From Rotaria sordida (lineage: Eukaryota; Rotifera; Eurotatoria; Philodinida; Philodinidae): a stretch of DNA of 64,000 nt. The notes beneath the pieces were generated by a model. It saw nothing but the letters and a program-made list of their open reading frames with translations, had not been told where the DNA came from and made no database searches. Position numbers and translations under genes: made by a program. Below, piece by piece: positions 1-11,641 of the stretch (positions are counted from its first letter, which is position 1; each line of letters begins with the position of its first letter). Location of the stretch: assembly GCA_905250125.1 (NCBI GenBank), contig CAJNOL010000020.1:285023-349022 (forward strand), given 5' to 3'.

Positions 1-3000
1 AATGTCGGTGTTTGTGTTCACGGACAAAACAATTTCGTTGATCTTATTCTCGGACATAGAAAGAAAAATTTTTTTTTCTATAGAAATCTAACTACTTACT
101 AACGATCGTTGTTTTTTTATGCATCTTATCGATGATAAAAGTTTGGGTGTCTGTCTTGTGTTTTCTCTTCATTCAATGAGGCATGAGAAAGGACACATTT
201 CTTTATCGATGCTCGCCAACATAGAATGTTATAGGAAAAGCTCTTCGCCCAAAATCAATTTGATGATGACATTCGATGGGATGGGGTGGGGTGGAAAAAA
301 GAGAATATGCTTCTTATTTTTTGATAAGTAATTGTCCGATGTGTAAAAGAATAGAAGAAAGAGAAGAATAAAGATTTGATCAGTTACTCCTATTTTGTCT
401 TAATCTTTTCTAATAATAGTCTCAATGACACTTTTGTGGCTAATGATGCATTGATTCATTGACAATTATGTGTGGGAAAAATATCGATGCATTAATATAC
501 TGACAAAAAGTTGACTATTTGTAGATTTTTCAATAGCGAACACTCGCATAATAATTCAAACGAGTATATTGTGTGTTGATCAAATTTTATCATGCATCAA
601 TGTCTCTCATCTATGGAACAAAGAATTTTTTTCGTTGTCGAATACTATATGAGTCATATCATGCTTCTTTTAATCTATTCATTGTACCATTCATTCGAAT
701 AATTAAAAAAGTTTGTTAAAAAAAATTCATTTATATCAAATCAAAAAAACTCATACTTGCACTTTTTCGTTGTTTAAACATGAATAATTTCAGTTGATGG
801 TTTTTTTTTTTTTTTTATAAACTAAAGTACTAAATCGACATGAAAGCATGTTCTAATAATAATTAAATTATTTTACACATGCATTCAACAGGAACAATTT
901 GTTTGACTACGTTTTTCGAATGTAGACTTTTTTTGTTAATTATACAAAATTGTTATAATTAAATATGAACTTTTGATGATAATATATCTTTATTTAGAAT
1001 ACATAATTAATTCGATAAATGAAAAAATCTCTCGAATCTTATTTTTATTCTATAATATTAGTATGATTGACTTCAAGGCTTTTAAGTCGTACTCAGCTGT
1101 CTTCTCTATCATTATTAAGTACAATGACAAAGATAAATAAACAATTGCTATACCACATGGATAAATGTTTTTTTTAGATAGCAAAATTCTATGATCAACA
1201 AGAAAATACAACTCTATTATATGTTAAAGTTCATGTCAGTTTTTTTAGTTCTTTTTTTATGATAGAAAGATAAACTAAACTTTTTGTAAAATATATGACT
1301 AATAAAACTTTCAGAAATCTTGTATTTTCTTTTACTTATCAATTTTCTTTCGTCATTCATGGTTATCAAATAAATACTTGTGTAGAAAGGATTCTTTTAT
1401 CAACATATATATCAACAATAGTCTATCTGACATTGCCTATTGAGATTTTTTAAGAAGTATAGTATTTGAATCTGTTTCTTTTCTATCAGTTGTTCGTTAT
1501 ATTCTTATATAAATTCGATCGCTATTCTATTTTCAATATACCCATTCATTAAATCTGTATGTTAGGTATTGTCATGTATGACAGTATGTAAAATAATTGT
1601 ATTTGCATATTTTATTTAGATAAAAAAAAAGGTTTCTTAAAGAAAGGAGAGAATAAAACGTAAAGAAACGATAAGTAATAAAAATTCATTTCAACTTTTA
1701 TATTTGTTCTGAAATAAATAAAAATGCCTAGAGAAAAGAAAGAGTTTCGATAGATGTAAAAAAAATCTATCAAATAATCATATATGTCTTGACAAAATCA
1801 ACTAATTCATTTAATAATCTAAAAATATTTTTTCTATTTTATAATAAGAATTCTCTAGAGGAATAACTAAGTCGCAAAGATAACATTTATAAGTCATTGT
1901 CATTTTTCTTACTATTATTTCATGTTTGAAGTCCTGACATTTGATAGTAGGAATTTATCCAATTATATTAAAATATTCAAATTCGTTATTGTCAAAATAA
2001 ATGTTATGATAATAAATTAGTTTTGAACATATATAAATTCCTTAACAAACAACAAATACTGTTCAAAAAATAAGTCAATATTCAATGTAGATATTCAACT
2101 AAATGGATACAATTTAATTAAATCAGAAGTTAAATTTATGTATGTCAAAAATGAAATATTCAAGGTATACCTTAATGTTTTCGTTTCCCGAAAAAAAAAA
2201 CCATTATAAAAATTAGATATTTTTCAAAAGAATAAAATTTTTTTTTTAAACTTAAAAACAAGAAAAAATATACAAGCCTACATGATAATGAGTTCGTAAG
2301 ATATGAATACTCACGATAAACGATAGAACAAACTTCTTACACATTAAAAATATTATTTAATCATGTTACTTTCAACCAGATTTGTCAATCTATGAAGTAA
2401 AGACATGATAGAATAATCTTCTATTTTTTCTGTCACAAATCAAATTAATAAAATTCATTCAATCTGATGTAAATGTATTTTATCTAATTAGTTCCTTTTT
2501 CTTCCCAAAACATGTTTGATAAAAATATGTTATTTACATCAATATTTATTTAATCGTTTGTTATTTTCATTCAAAAAAACGATTCATTTTTTTTTGTTTA
2601 ATTTTTAAAAATAAAAATTATTTTCTATCAATAATAATTGCAATAATCTAACTTAACATTTTCTTCAATAATAATAATAATAATAATAATATATAAACCT
2701 AAAGGTTAATATTTATGCGATAATTTGATAACGACAAAACAAGAATATGGAAAAATTAAATACGAAGTTTAATGTTTACATTGATCGTATTCTATGAAAT
2801 GCATTATTAATCTTTACTTTTTTACTAAAAAAAAGTATGAAGTTCAAATTTCTGAGAAATTGTTGCTTATTATATACAAAATGTCACTAAAAAAACATTT
2901 CAAGTACTTCACTTTTACCCTCGACCAAATTGAAAAAAGGTAGAAGTTAAAATAAATAATAGCAGAAAGTTCACTCATCGTGATGTCATTTTTTTTCGTC

Positions 3001-3170
3001 TAGCTCATACTTATTTACAGTAACTACTTTTGTAAGTGTTCTTTCCACAGTAGAAAGTTCAAAAAATCTTCAACATATTCGGAGAATTTTTATTTACCTT
3101 CTTTTTTTTTACGTTTCTTTTATTTTACATCCTAGGAAGTAACTAATGCTGCACTCTTATGGAGATCATC
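1..3170. other. Intergenic, no gene recognised
   Basis: AT-rich sequence with many poly-A and poly-T runs. All open frames are short and lack family resemblance or plausible splice partners. An (AAT)n microsatellite lies at 2667-2690. Nothing else stands out. Confidence 0.6.
2667..2690. repeat. (AAT)n microsatellite
   Basis: About eight uninterrupted AAT units, seen directly in intergenic sequence. Confidence 0.9.
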
Positions 3171-3174
3171 GATG

Positions 3175-3186
3175 TATATATATATA
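3175..3186 (+). promoter_or_regulatory. TATA box of the CaaX-protein gene
   Basis: A run of six TA dinucleotides sits 85-96 bp before the ATG at 3271. A TATA box here would place transcription start near 3205-3215 and leave a 5' UTR of about 60 nt. This is the clearest core promoter in the window. TA runs also occur by chance in DNA this AT-rich, so position relative to the ORF is the main argument. Confidence 0.5.
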
Positions 3187-3270
3187 CCTTTGTGGACCAA
3201 AGCAAAACAGCAGCAGTTGAAGAAACATCCATATTCTTTTTTTTTTCTATTATTAGTTTATTAATCAACT

Positions 3271-3783
3271 ATGGCTATGATTCAAAGCACTAATTTTGAT
3301 GTTAAAGCATTCGGCAAAAATGTTACTATACCAAATGCTGATATTGCTAAAATAATGTATTATATTGATTGTGTATGTACAGTGATTGATTATAATGATC
3401 GTGAGATTCAAAGATATCGAAATTATTCAAATTGGGCAAATATGTCAGACGCAGAAGATCGTCTTATATTCATCTTAGCTTTGGCATTATCACCTGATGA
3501 ATTGGAAAATAAAGTCTTCTTTAATAGTCCTCAACTTTGTCCTAATTCTAACAATCAATTTTATGAAATTGGACAAATAAAAAATCAATTGCTTATTGTA
3601 CAATCATTATTTATCGGTGGTCAACAAAGAAATGTTAAAAAAATTATGGCTTATAAATCAGCGTGGATGCAAACTTTTTATCTTCAACCAATGCGAAATC
3701 TTGCGTTTCGATTCAGTCCAGAAGGACAACGTCAAGAAGCAGCGAGACGAGCAATGTTGAGTCAAGCTTGTGTCATATCATAA
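3271..3783 (+). CDS. Intronless 170-aa protein with C-terminal CaaX box
   Basis: I do not recognise this family. It is one uninterrupted ORF of 170 codons, far longer than chance ORFs here, with codon use like the other genes, a TATA box upstream and an AATAAA at 3944. The protein is soluble-looking, with no signal peptide or membrane segment. It is probably mostly helical, and basic and Gln/Arg-rich near the end. It finishes QACVIS: Cys-Val-Ile-Ser is a textbook CaaX prenylation box, and a final Ser favours farnesyltransferase. That implies, by inference, membrane attachment through a lipid rather than a hydrophobic helix. The start is the first ATG after the TATA box. No GTPase motif such as GxxxxGKS is present, so it is not a small Ras-like protein. 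The gene is confident; the function is unknown. Confidence 0.8.
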   Translation: MAMIQSTNFDVKAFGKNVTIPNADIAKIMYYIDCVCTVIDYNDREIQRYRNYSNWANMSDAEDRLIFILALALSPDELENKVFFNSPQLCPNSNNQFYEIGQIKNQLLIVQSLFIGGQQRNVKKIMAYKSAWMQTFYLQPMRNLAFRFSPEGQRQEAARRAMLSQACVIS

Positions 3784-3943
3784 AATTAACCAACAACACA
3801 TAAGATCTACACGTCGATATAACATACTGCTGCAAACAATATAACTGCTTTTGATTAATGTGTTGTGTGGCTTTCTTTTGTCTTTTTTTAAATACTGCGA
3901 CTAATGCTTTACTAATAACAAAAAGCCGACAGATTTTACAAAA

Positions 3944-3949
3944 AATAAA
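3944..3949 (+). promoter_or_regulatory. Poly(A) signal of the CaaX-protein gene
   Basis: AATAAA 161 nt after the stop codon, the first in the 3' flank. AATAAA is frequent in this composition, so the assignment rests on position. Confidence 0.4.
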
Positions 3950-4623
3950 TAGTTGCAGATGTAATTCAATCTTTCTTTATCTTAAAATTTTTATTTTACA
4001 AAAAATAAAAATCATTGAAATTTGTGATGAATTTTATCAAATTTGAAATTATTAGAATTCTTTTTTCATACATTTTCCAGGATGCATATGATTTACAATT
4101 AACCATCACAAATAATAAACGAGAGACAATAGTAATGAGAATGATACAAAATAAACATGACAGAGAATAACAAAGATTATTTTCTCGAATTTGTCATGAC
4201 ATTTCTACAACAACGCCTACAAACTCAACAAAACACAATAGTAAACGCAAGGCCATTGAACATAAACGATCTGTGTTGTTTTTTTTTCCTATGCTCATTT
4301 GATTTTGACAAATACATGACATACCACATTACTATAGGTGGCAATGACTTGTCATATAATATGAAAAGCAGAAAAATAAATTCTACTCTTATTCGTTTAT
4401 TCAAATCACAGTATTTCTAAGCAATTAATTTATTTGACTTTTATTGACTTAATAAATAAAACAATAAATATTTTGTAATATAGTGTTCATATCAAAACTC
4501 TCACACTACTTTTGTTTTTCAGTTCCTGTATTAAAAGTCAATAACTTAAATTTAATATGATTATATATCAGTATAGTAGAGTTTACTTGGAACCGATCGG
4601 TTTTTACTGGTTTGTTTTTTTTT

Positions 4624-4642
4624 GGAGGGGGCGGGGGAAGGG
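4624..4642 (+). other. G-rich tract, possible G-quadruplex
   Basis: Nineteen bases with G runs of 2, 5, 5 and 3 separated by one or two bases, directly after a T run. Very unusual in DNA this AT-rich. It could support a two-layer quadruplex; no function is implied. Confidence 0.5.
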
Positions 4643-5920
4643 CACTAAAGCTGGGCTATGTTGCTCTTTTTTAACAATTTCTATAATTTTAATGATCAAG
4701 AGATATGAACCTGGTTTTTCTTTACTTTACTGAGTAGAGTATTTAAGATTATTTTACTTGGTAAAATAATATTGAAAAACGTCGATTTTTTTATCTATAT
4801 TATAAAGAATGTTGTTTTCTAACTTTATTTTTTCAAAGTAAAAATAAAAATACATCACATGGTAAGTTCCTATTTTCAGGAAATTCAAATAGAATGACTA
4901 TGAGCAAAATTTTATGGCAACTTAATTTAGTACTTTGAAAAATAAACATAGGAAATTAATTTTAATATAAGTAGTATATATAAATGTGCAGTATATATCT
5001 TTGAGGTTGAGTTGAATCAAGAAAGTCATTATAAGAAAAAGTATACGGAAATAAAGTTTGTTGGCATCTCACCAACATTTTGTAGAAAAAGAAGAGAAGA
5101 GAGGGGAAAAAGAGGTATACAGCGTTGATCCGAAGAAAATTAAAACGCACTGACACAATAGTACTATAAGTCCAATAAAACTCGCACGTTATTAATATAG
5201 GTTGAATATAACTTGCAAGAGTAAGAACGAAACGAAACTTCTAATTGTTCATAGAGATTATTGTGCAACTGCTTATGTATGCATTAGAAAGTGAAAAAAA
5301 CATTAGAAAAATAGTCTATTCTATTAGTGTAGTATCTGACTATAGTATCACTCTGTCTGACTAAGCAGGCAGACAGAAATAGAAACGATCAAAATTTATT
5401 AAATGTCATTTTTGCTTTTTGTTCCTTTTTTATCGGATGACTGTACATGTGAGAAAGATATTTTTCCGTTTTTTTTTCTCAATTTTCAGCAATTCTTCCA
5501 TGATTCTGATCAATTTTCGCAAGTCAGTTTCACTTTTTTATTTTCCAGCGTAAATTAATACATTGGTTGTAAGGACATCTATACAGTGGGTTTATGAGAA
5601 ATCGCTTGATTCCGTGCTATCGAAAATGCTTGATTTTTCGCAACGAAAAATGGTCATCTTCTTACGTTTCATAGAAAACGACACACATACATTGGGTAGA
5701 TTGTACGATCTTCCTGCTTTTTGGTCATCGGGACGCTTCTATTTGTTGCTATCGTATTCCATCATATCAGGTTTCTTCCAAGTATCATTAAGCCGTTGTC
5801 AATATTAACTCATGTCAAACAAATACGCTCGTAATCGAAGGAATACGATCGTTTATGATCAATTAAAGCTCGTCTACAGTTGTCGTTTAAATCTGTATTT
5901 CTTCGTATATAATCATGCTT

Positions 5921-5974
5921 CTCCGTGTATGATTTGGAGCTATACGATCGTCCAAAATGTAATTGTATACGGAG
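5921..5974. repeat. Small imperfect hairpin
   Basis: Arms begin CTCCGTGTAT and end ATACGGAG, with a second inner pairing TTGGA/TCCAA around a loop containing ACGATCG. Probably the remnant of a tiny inverted-repeat element. Confidence 0.45.
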
Positions 5975-8900
5975 AAACACGGTAAGAGAAGGATTACTTC
6001 ATTTTGATAGTAAATCAATCGCCCAAGCTAATCTAGCAGCATACCAGGGGATCTATAAGCAACCCAGCAAATTTGAAGGATCAGATATTGCCAGATATAA
6101 CATGAAAAATTTTATCGGTATCTTATAAGAAGAAATCTTCAACTTATGACATCATACTGTCGGAAGCTATCTTGCCGAAGAAATTCCATCGAATCTGACT
6201 GAATCTTAGGGAAGGTTTTGTCAACCTGAGAACTTCTTCTCACTTTGATACATGCGTTACACTACGAGTTAGTCATCCATTGTTAGATTCACATCGCAAG
6301 CTTCACTCAGGTCGAGAAAAACAGTCAAATGAGCTCGAGATTATAATTTTACATGTCGATCTTAACCAGAAAAACTTGCCAAGGCCGTGAGAGAATAACA
6401 AATTCACATCTGAAATATAATTGAATGGTTTTACCTCCTCTAGAGAGCTATTAAAATTAGGTCCCAATTGGAGATATATAATATCACTGAAGTTGATCAC
6501 TAAAATCATATACTTTAGCCTTCTTAGCTATCCAAATTGACTGATCGGCACATCAGTTACGTTATATGATCTTTTTGCATGATATGGTAACATTAATCAA
6601 TATATTCATGAATGCTTTCATGAACAACCTAGTTTTTCGTGAGAAAATAAGGAAAAGAGACAGAGTGGAATGCCAGAGTTTGTATTTTTAGGGTTGAGTT
6701 GGATTGTTTTGAGTTGAGAAATTCATTTTTCTATTGTTAACTATTCTCAAATGCTTCATTGAATAACTCGAATATTGGCATTAATGATTGGTGCTATAAG
6801 GCAGTCGTTGTAATTTCTCTTTGACTTCTAAAATTTGAACTAAAACGCTAACTAGCTAACAATTGTGCAAATGAAAAAAAGAAGAATAAAATTAATATGA
6901 GGATTTAGATGAAAATATTGGTGTAGGTGTGTTTCTTGTCTTCGCTCTCCCTTCTACATACCCTCCACCCGCACTGTTTCTAACCCAACCAACTCCTAAA
7001 GATACGTACTTTTTATATTAGAATGAATTTTCTGAAAATAGGCATTTACTATGCCCTCCCAAAATAAAATGCCACCCCTAATCGATATTGTATTCGGATT
7101 CTTATTGATGAACTAAGAGGAAGCCATGGCATTTCAATCGATACAATTCTCAATAAACGAACTAAGAAGTGAAAATTCGAATGGTTATGAAAAGGTTTCC
7201 ATTGAAGCAGTTTTGGTGTATAAAACCGTCCATATCTTTACGAATGTAAACTTAATTGATCAAAGAATGATTGTATTAATTGAAATGCCATTGTTCTCTG
7301 TCAGTTCATCAATAAAAATGTGAATATACGACATTGATCTACAAACTAATCTGAGTTTTAACATAAACTTCCTCCACAATCCGATATTGTACGTAATCTC
7401 GGTTAGGAGGCTAACATATGTACCTATTCAATACAAGAAATGCTTGTATATAAAATAGAATAAAAAAAAAAAGAAACGCTTTAGTCTTGACAAAGAAGTG
7501 ACTGAAAAAAAAAGACAGCATAATAGTTTTGTTATAATTTTTAGTAGTTAGACAGACAAAATAATGTCATTTATGATTAAGTACTTTCTACGCCACAAGA
7601 TCAACAGTAGATAATAAAATCCAGTCACTAGAGTAAATGTTTCCGTGTTTATGTCGAAATGTTTCACACTACATAAAGTCATGCATATCAATGAGAAATA
7701 GAACGAAAGAATATAAACATATATTATATTTTTCTCAAATTATGTTCAACTTTAATTGAAATCTAATTTGTCTTAGGAAACGTCAACCAAAACAAGAAAA
7801 GCAAGGCTCTTCAAGCTTATACTTTTTGAGTAGTATTTTTTATCGATATTTATTTCTCTTTGAATTTAATTTGGTTCATAGACGATATGTAATGTATAAA
7901 TATATTACCCCTTGAGCAAAACTCTACCCCCTCCCCCTTCCTTTTTTCAAAATTTTTAATATTTGCTTTCTCTTTATTATCGAACAAAATTATTCTAATA
8001 AGATGTATAATCATCATTTGCTTCAATCAACTACTGTACTTGTCTTTTCATTCTATCGACCAATTCAACAGTCAAATCAATTGACAGAACTTTCTAATTT
8101 CTTATTTCAACTCGTCAGTTATTTGAAATTCTTTTGACTTATTGTATTCTTCATCATCGACCAGACTTTTGCAATTGAGTTCTGGTCTGATAATGAAGAG
8201 AGTCAAGACGGAACTTGAATGCGATTGTCAATTTTTTAGTCGATCGACAGACGGCATCTGTGTTTAGGATCTCTTCAGGAAATTGACTATGAGCAGTAAA
8301 CAGCAGACTATTCTCATACATGCCGCACATAAAATCTCTTGTCAAATTGTGTTTGAAAGTAATTAATTGTCGAAAGTTTTGTCTTCTCGTCAATAAAAAT
8401 TACGTTATCTCAATGGAAACTATGGTGCTATTGAGTTTATATGAGTCGTTGCTCACGATATTTGTCTGTGAGTAAGGATATTTTGGAAGGTAGATCATAA
8501 CTTCCATTGCTGTCACGTAATCAACATCTAACAGTACTTGGATCTATATCCACACTGTTCTTTGTTCGAATTTTTAAAATGTCATTTAATGTAATGTTCA
8601 GCTCACATTTGGCAATGTTAACAACTTCTGTATCTGTTATAATCGACGCGGTACATAGTCGACCAGTTCTTGGTTAATTAGATAAGTCTTCGTTTTGTTA
8701 CCATGTGGCAAGCTAATGTCGCATGGTTTTTAGTTCATATCCAATGTATTTTCAAATGACTTTATTTGATATTTTAGGACCCAATAGATGTAGCTTGAGA
8801 AATGCAATTTGATTTCATTGTGATAGAGAAAGTGGCATGTTTAAAAGCTTTCGAAAGAATGATGAAAAAAAGACTATTCTCTATATCGATCCACATTTTA

Positions 8901-9638
8901 CATATTAACGATGGTTACATAAGATTGGATCAATCGAATCAACAAATAAAAACATTAGAAGCGAGAGGAACTATTGTCTGTCTAGAGCTGTATATATATG
9001 TTATACATTGGTTCGATAATGAAAAGAAAACAAATATTAAAAATTTTAAAAAGGAAGGGGAGCAAAGATTTTTGCCTAGGAGTGTATGTTGTTACATTTT
9101 GTTAAGTTATATTCCAGCTAAAAAAAAATGAAGGATATTTTTTTAGTTTGTATTCTCTGAGATATAATATTAACTTTTTCTGGCAGAATTTAATACTTCA
9201 ATAGTTTAAAACGCTGATTTACTTTTTCTTTAAAATACTTTCAAAAATCATTTTTCGATATTGACGCAGAAGAAGTCATTGAGTACATATATTACAATAT
9301 TAATAAATGGAAATGAATACTCAGTCAAGTTAAAAAAAAAAATTTTGCTTCATGCGAGCGAATATTACAATTGATTTTTCAATAAAAGAAAATTATTTCG
9401 TAGTTTTACACCTGATTAAAAACAAACTTTATCTAAATTCAATTTTTCCTAGGACATTTATCAATTATTCACTGTTTGTGTTCATACATTTCAATTCAAA
9501 CCAATATCATTTTCTTAGAGTGAAAAAATAATCTAATATTTATCTACTTAAATCTTTTTAGCCTCTATTTATGAAGGTAGAGATGAATGAAGGATTTCTC
9601 AGGTTTTAATAGTATTTAAGTAACGACGGCTTGACTTT

Positions 9639-9658
9639 GTGTGTGTGTGTGTGTGTGT
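9639..9658. repeat. (GT)10 microsatellite
   Basis: Ten perfect GT units in intergenic DNA, seen directly. Confidence 0.9.
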
Positions 9659-11641
9659 ATTTTTTGTTAGAAATAGGCTACTCCTAACCGAAAAAATCGA
9701 ATCCAAGAATTTCGAAAAACTGATTAAGAATTTAAATTCTTTGACTATGGAAAACTTTAGTCAAGTTTTATAATAAATCATTATTTTCAAAAAATAAGCT
9801 TGTCTTTATATTGAAAAAATCGAATTGAAATAGTATGTCTCTCACTCATAGTTATTACCTTAATTTCCATTCTAATTTGAAATATGTATAAACACCACAA
9901 CATTTTATGATAAAATTTGGTACTCAGGTGCTACATTTACCCTCTTGATGAGATAGTATTTATTATTCACGAAACAAATTTTAGTTACAGTTATAAATAA
10001 TGAATAATCTAATGCATGAGAACAGAACAATAAACACTCTTAAAATCGTTGCAGTATAATATTTATATCAGATATATATATACATATATAAAGAGTGACT
10101 ATCTTCATGAGATTATCATCATTCTCCATAAACTTTTATAACAACAATATTTTACTATTTACTTTCATGTCAATTATTTGTCAGTACACATGTGTATTTT
10201 TTTTTCGTTGTATTTCATATTCAAGCATTTCTTGTATTAAACAGGTTTATATATTTATATATGTAGTACGTAATCTCTGATATAGAGGTATATAATCCTA
10301 TTAAATTAAAGTACTTTAATTCTAGTACATAAATGAAAAATAAAAAAAAATAATACGACATTGATGTATATTATAGCTATATATTCTGTAATATTTCAAA
10401 AGATACTTGATATATTTTACTTAAAACCATATATATATATATCTGTCAAATAGAAGAAAAATTGATGACGTCAAACTCAAAATCTTTTTTTTTTTTTCTT
10501 TCATTCTTATCAAACACTTCAAAACGTTATGACTGTTTGTTAAAAAACATTATCAATGCTTCAGTAATTGGCTTCTCATCTATATTTAAACACTGACACA
10601 CTAAGAAAAAAAAATGTTTTCGGAAAAAAAAAACGAATGACGTAAATAAACTAAAGTATTCTTTTCTCCGTTGTTGATACAATTAATATCAGACGATTTA
10701 TATTCTCATAACGAAAGTGATACTATTAAATTGCCTAACTGTTTCAAATAAATCAATATAAGGAGGCAAAAAAAAAAACAAAGTAAAAGTTCGCTGTTTT
10801 TATTACCAATCAATTTACTTGCAGATTGCAATAAATTTTCATCTTATGTCATGTAAAGTAAAGTACTATATCATAATTTATTACATTCCTTGAAAATAAA
10901 TTTGTCTTTTAAGATAAATTTCATGGTCAGAATTATATAATTTTTTTATTTTATAGATATTAATTTTGTCAATATTACTGATGATTTTCAGTGATATTTT
11001 AGTATCACATTCAATATAAATGCTAAATTAGCAATTATAAAAATGACTTAATTGATTTGTTTTCAAAAAATAAATATATATTTTATTCGATCATTTAGTT
11101 TAGGTATTTCGCTTATTTTTTTCTATATATTTATTCAAGGATCCTTATTTCCATTATGGTCATTATTAGTGCATACAGCTGCTGCTCCAACATTACAAAA
11201 GAAAAAAAAAAAAGAGACGAACAAGGAAAAAGAAGCTCTGACAAACGATTAGAATATGCGAAGTGATGAATCGAAAGAAAAAACAGTATTGAATTTGTAA
11301 CTGTAGTTGTTTTATACAAATATAGATAGAGAGTCAAGAAAAAAAAAACGAAAGGAAATAAGACGAGTGGAGTCATTCATTCTTTCACTCATTCGCGGAT
11401 CGAATTGGTGTGCATATATACGTGTATGTGAATGTGCAACGAAACAGAAAAGAAAAAAAAAAAACAAGAGAAACACAGAAAGCGTTCGCGTACTAAATTG
11501 TGTGGCATTTTTATTTGTCTTCAAGACGAAACACAATAGACAACTTTTAATAAAGGTTTGATTTTCACACAGGTGCTATTATTCACAGTAAAAAAAAAAA
11601 ACAATGATACTATCCTTTTTTCTTTCATTTTTAGATAAACC

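Larger units (their letters stand above)
3950..11600. other. Long intergenic stretch, no supported gene
   Basis: No ORF here joins into a recognisable protein. The longest frames (at 4157, 5563, 7126, 8154 minus and 8802) have no family match I can name and no consistent introns. The stretch between 5.2 and 8.8 kb is less AT-biased than its surroundings and may hold decayed mobile elements. Visible structure: a G-rich tract at 4624-4642, a hairpin at 5921-5974, a weak duplication at 7080-7175, a (GT)10 tract at 9639-9658, and TA runs near 10076 and 10431. The stretch 11300-11634 is probably 5' flank or 5' UTR of the kinase gene. Confidence 0.5.

Noticed and set aside
4157-4420. 87-codon ORF downstream of the CaaX gene
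   Set aside because: No family resemblance, no promoter signal, and ORFs of this size occur by chance here; no consistent splice partner.
5925-6540. Less AT-biased patch with short plus and minus ORFs, possibly an old mobile element
   Set aside because: No transposase, reverse transcriptase or terminal repeat could be identified.
7126-7323. 65-codon ORF starting with ATG
   Set aside because: Overlaps an imperfect tandem duplication and shows no domain or splice context.
8154-8393. 79-codon minus-strand ORF vaguely like a receptor C-terminal tail
   Set aside because: Upstream minus-strand sequence did not give transmembrane exons in any frame; the similarity was too vague.
11131-11561. Overlapping plus and minus ORFs upstream of the kinase gene
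   Set aside because: They arise from poly-purine and poly-pyrimidine runs (Lys/Arg versus Phe/Leu), not coding selection.
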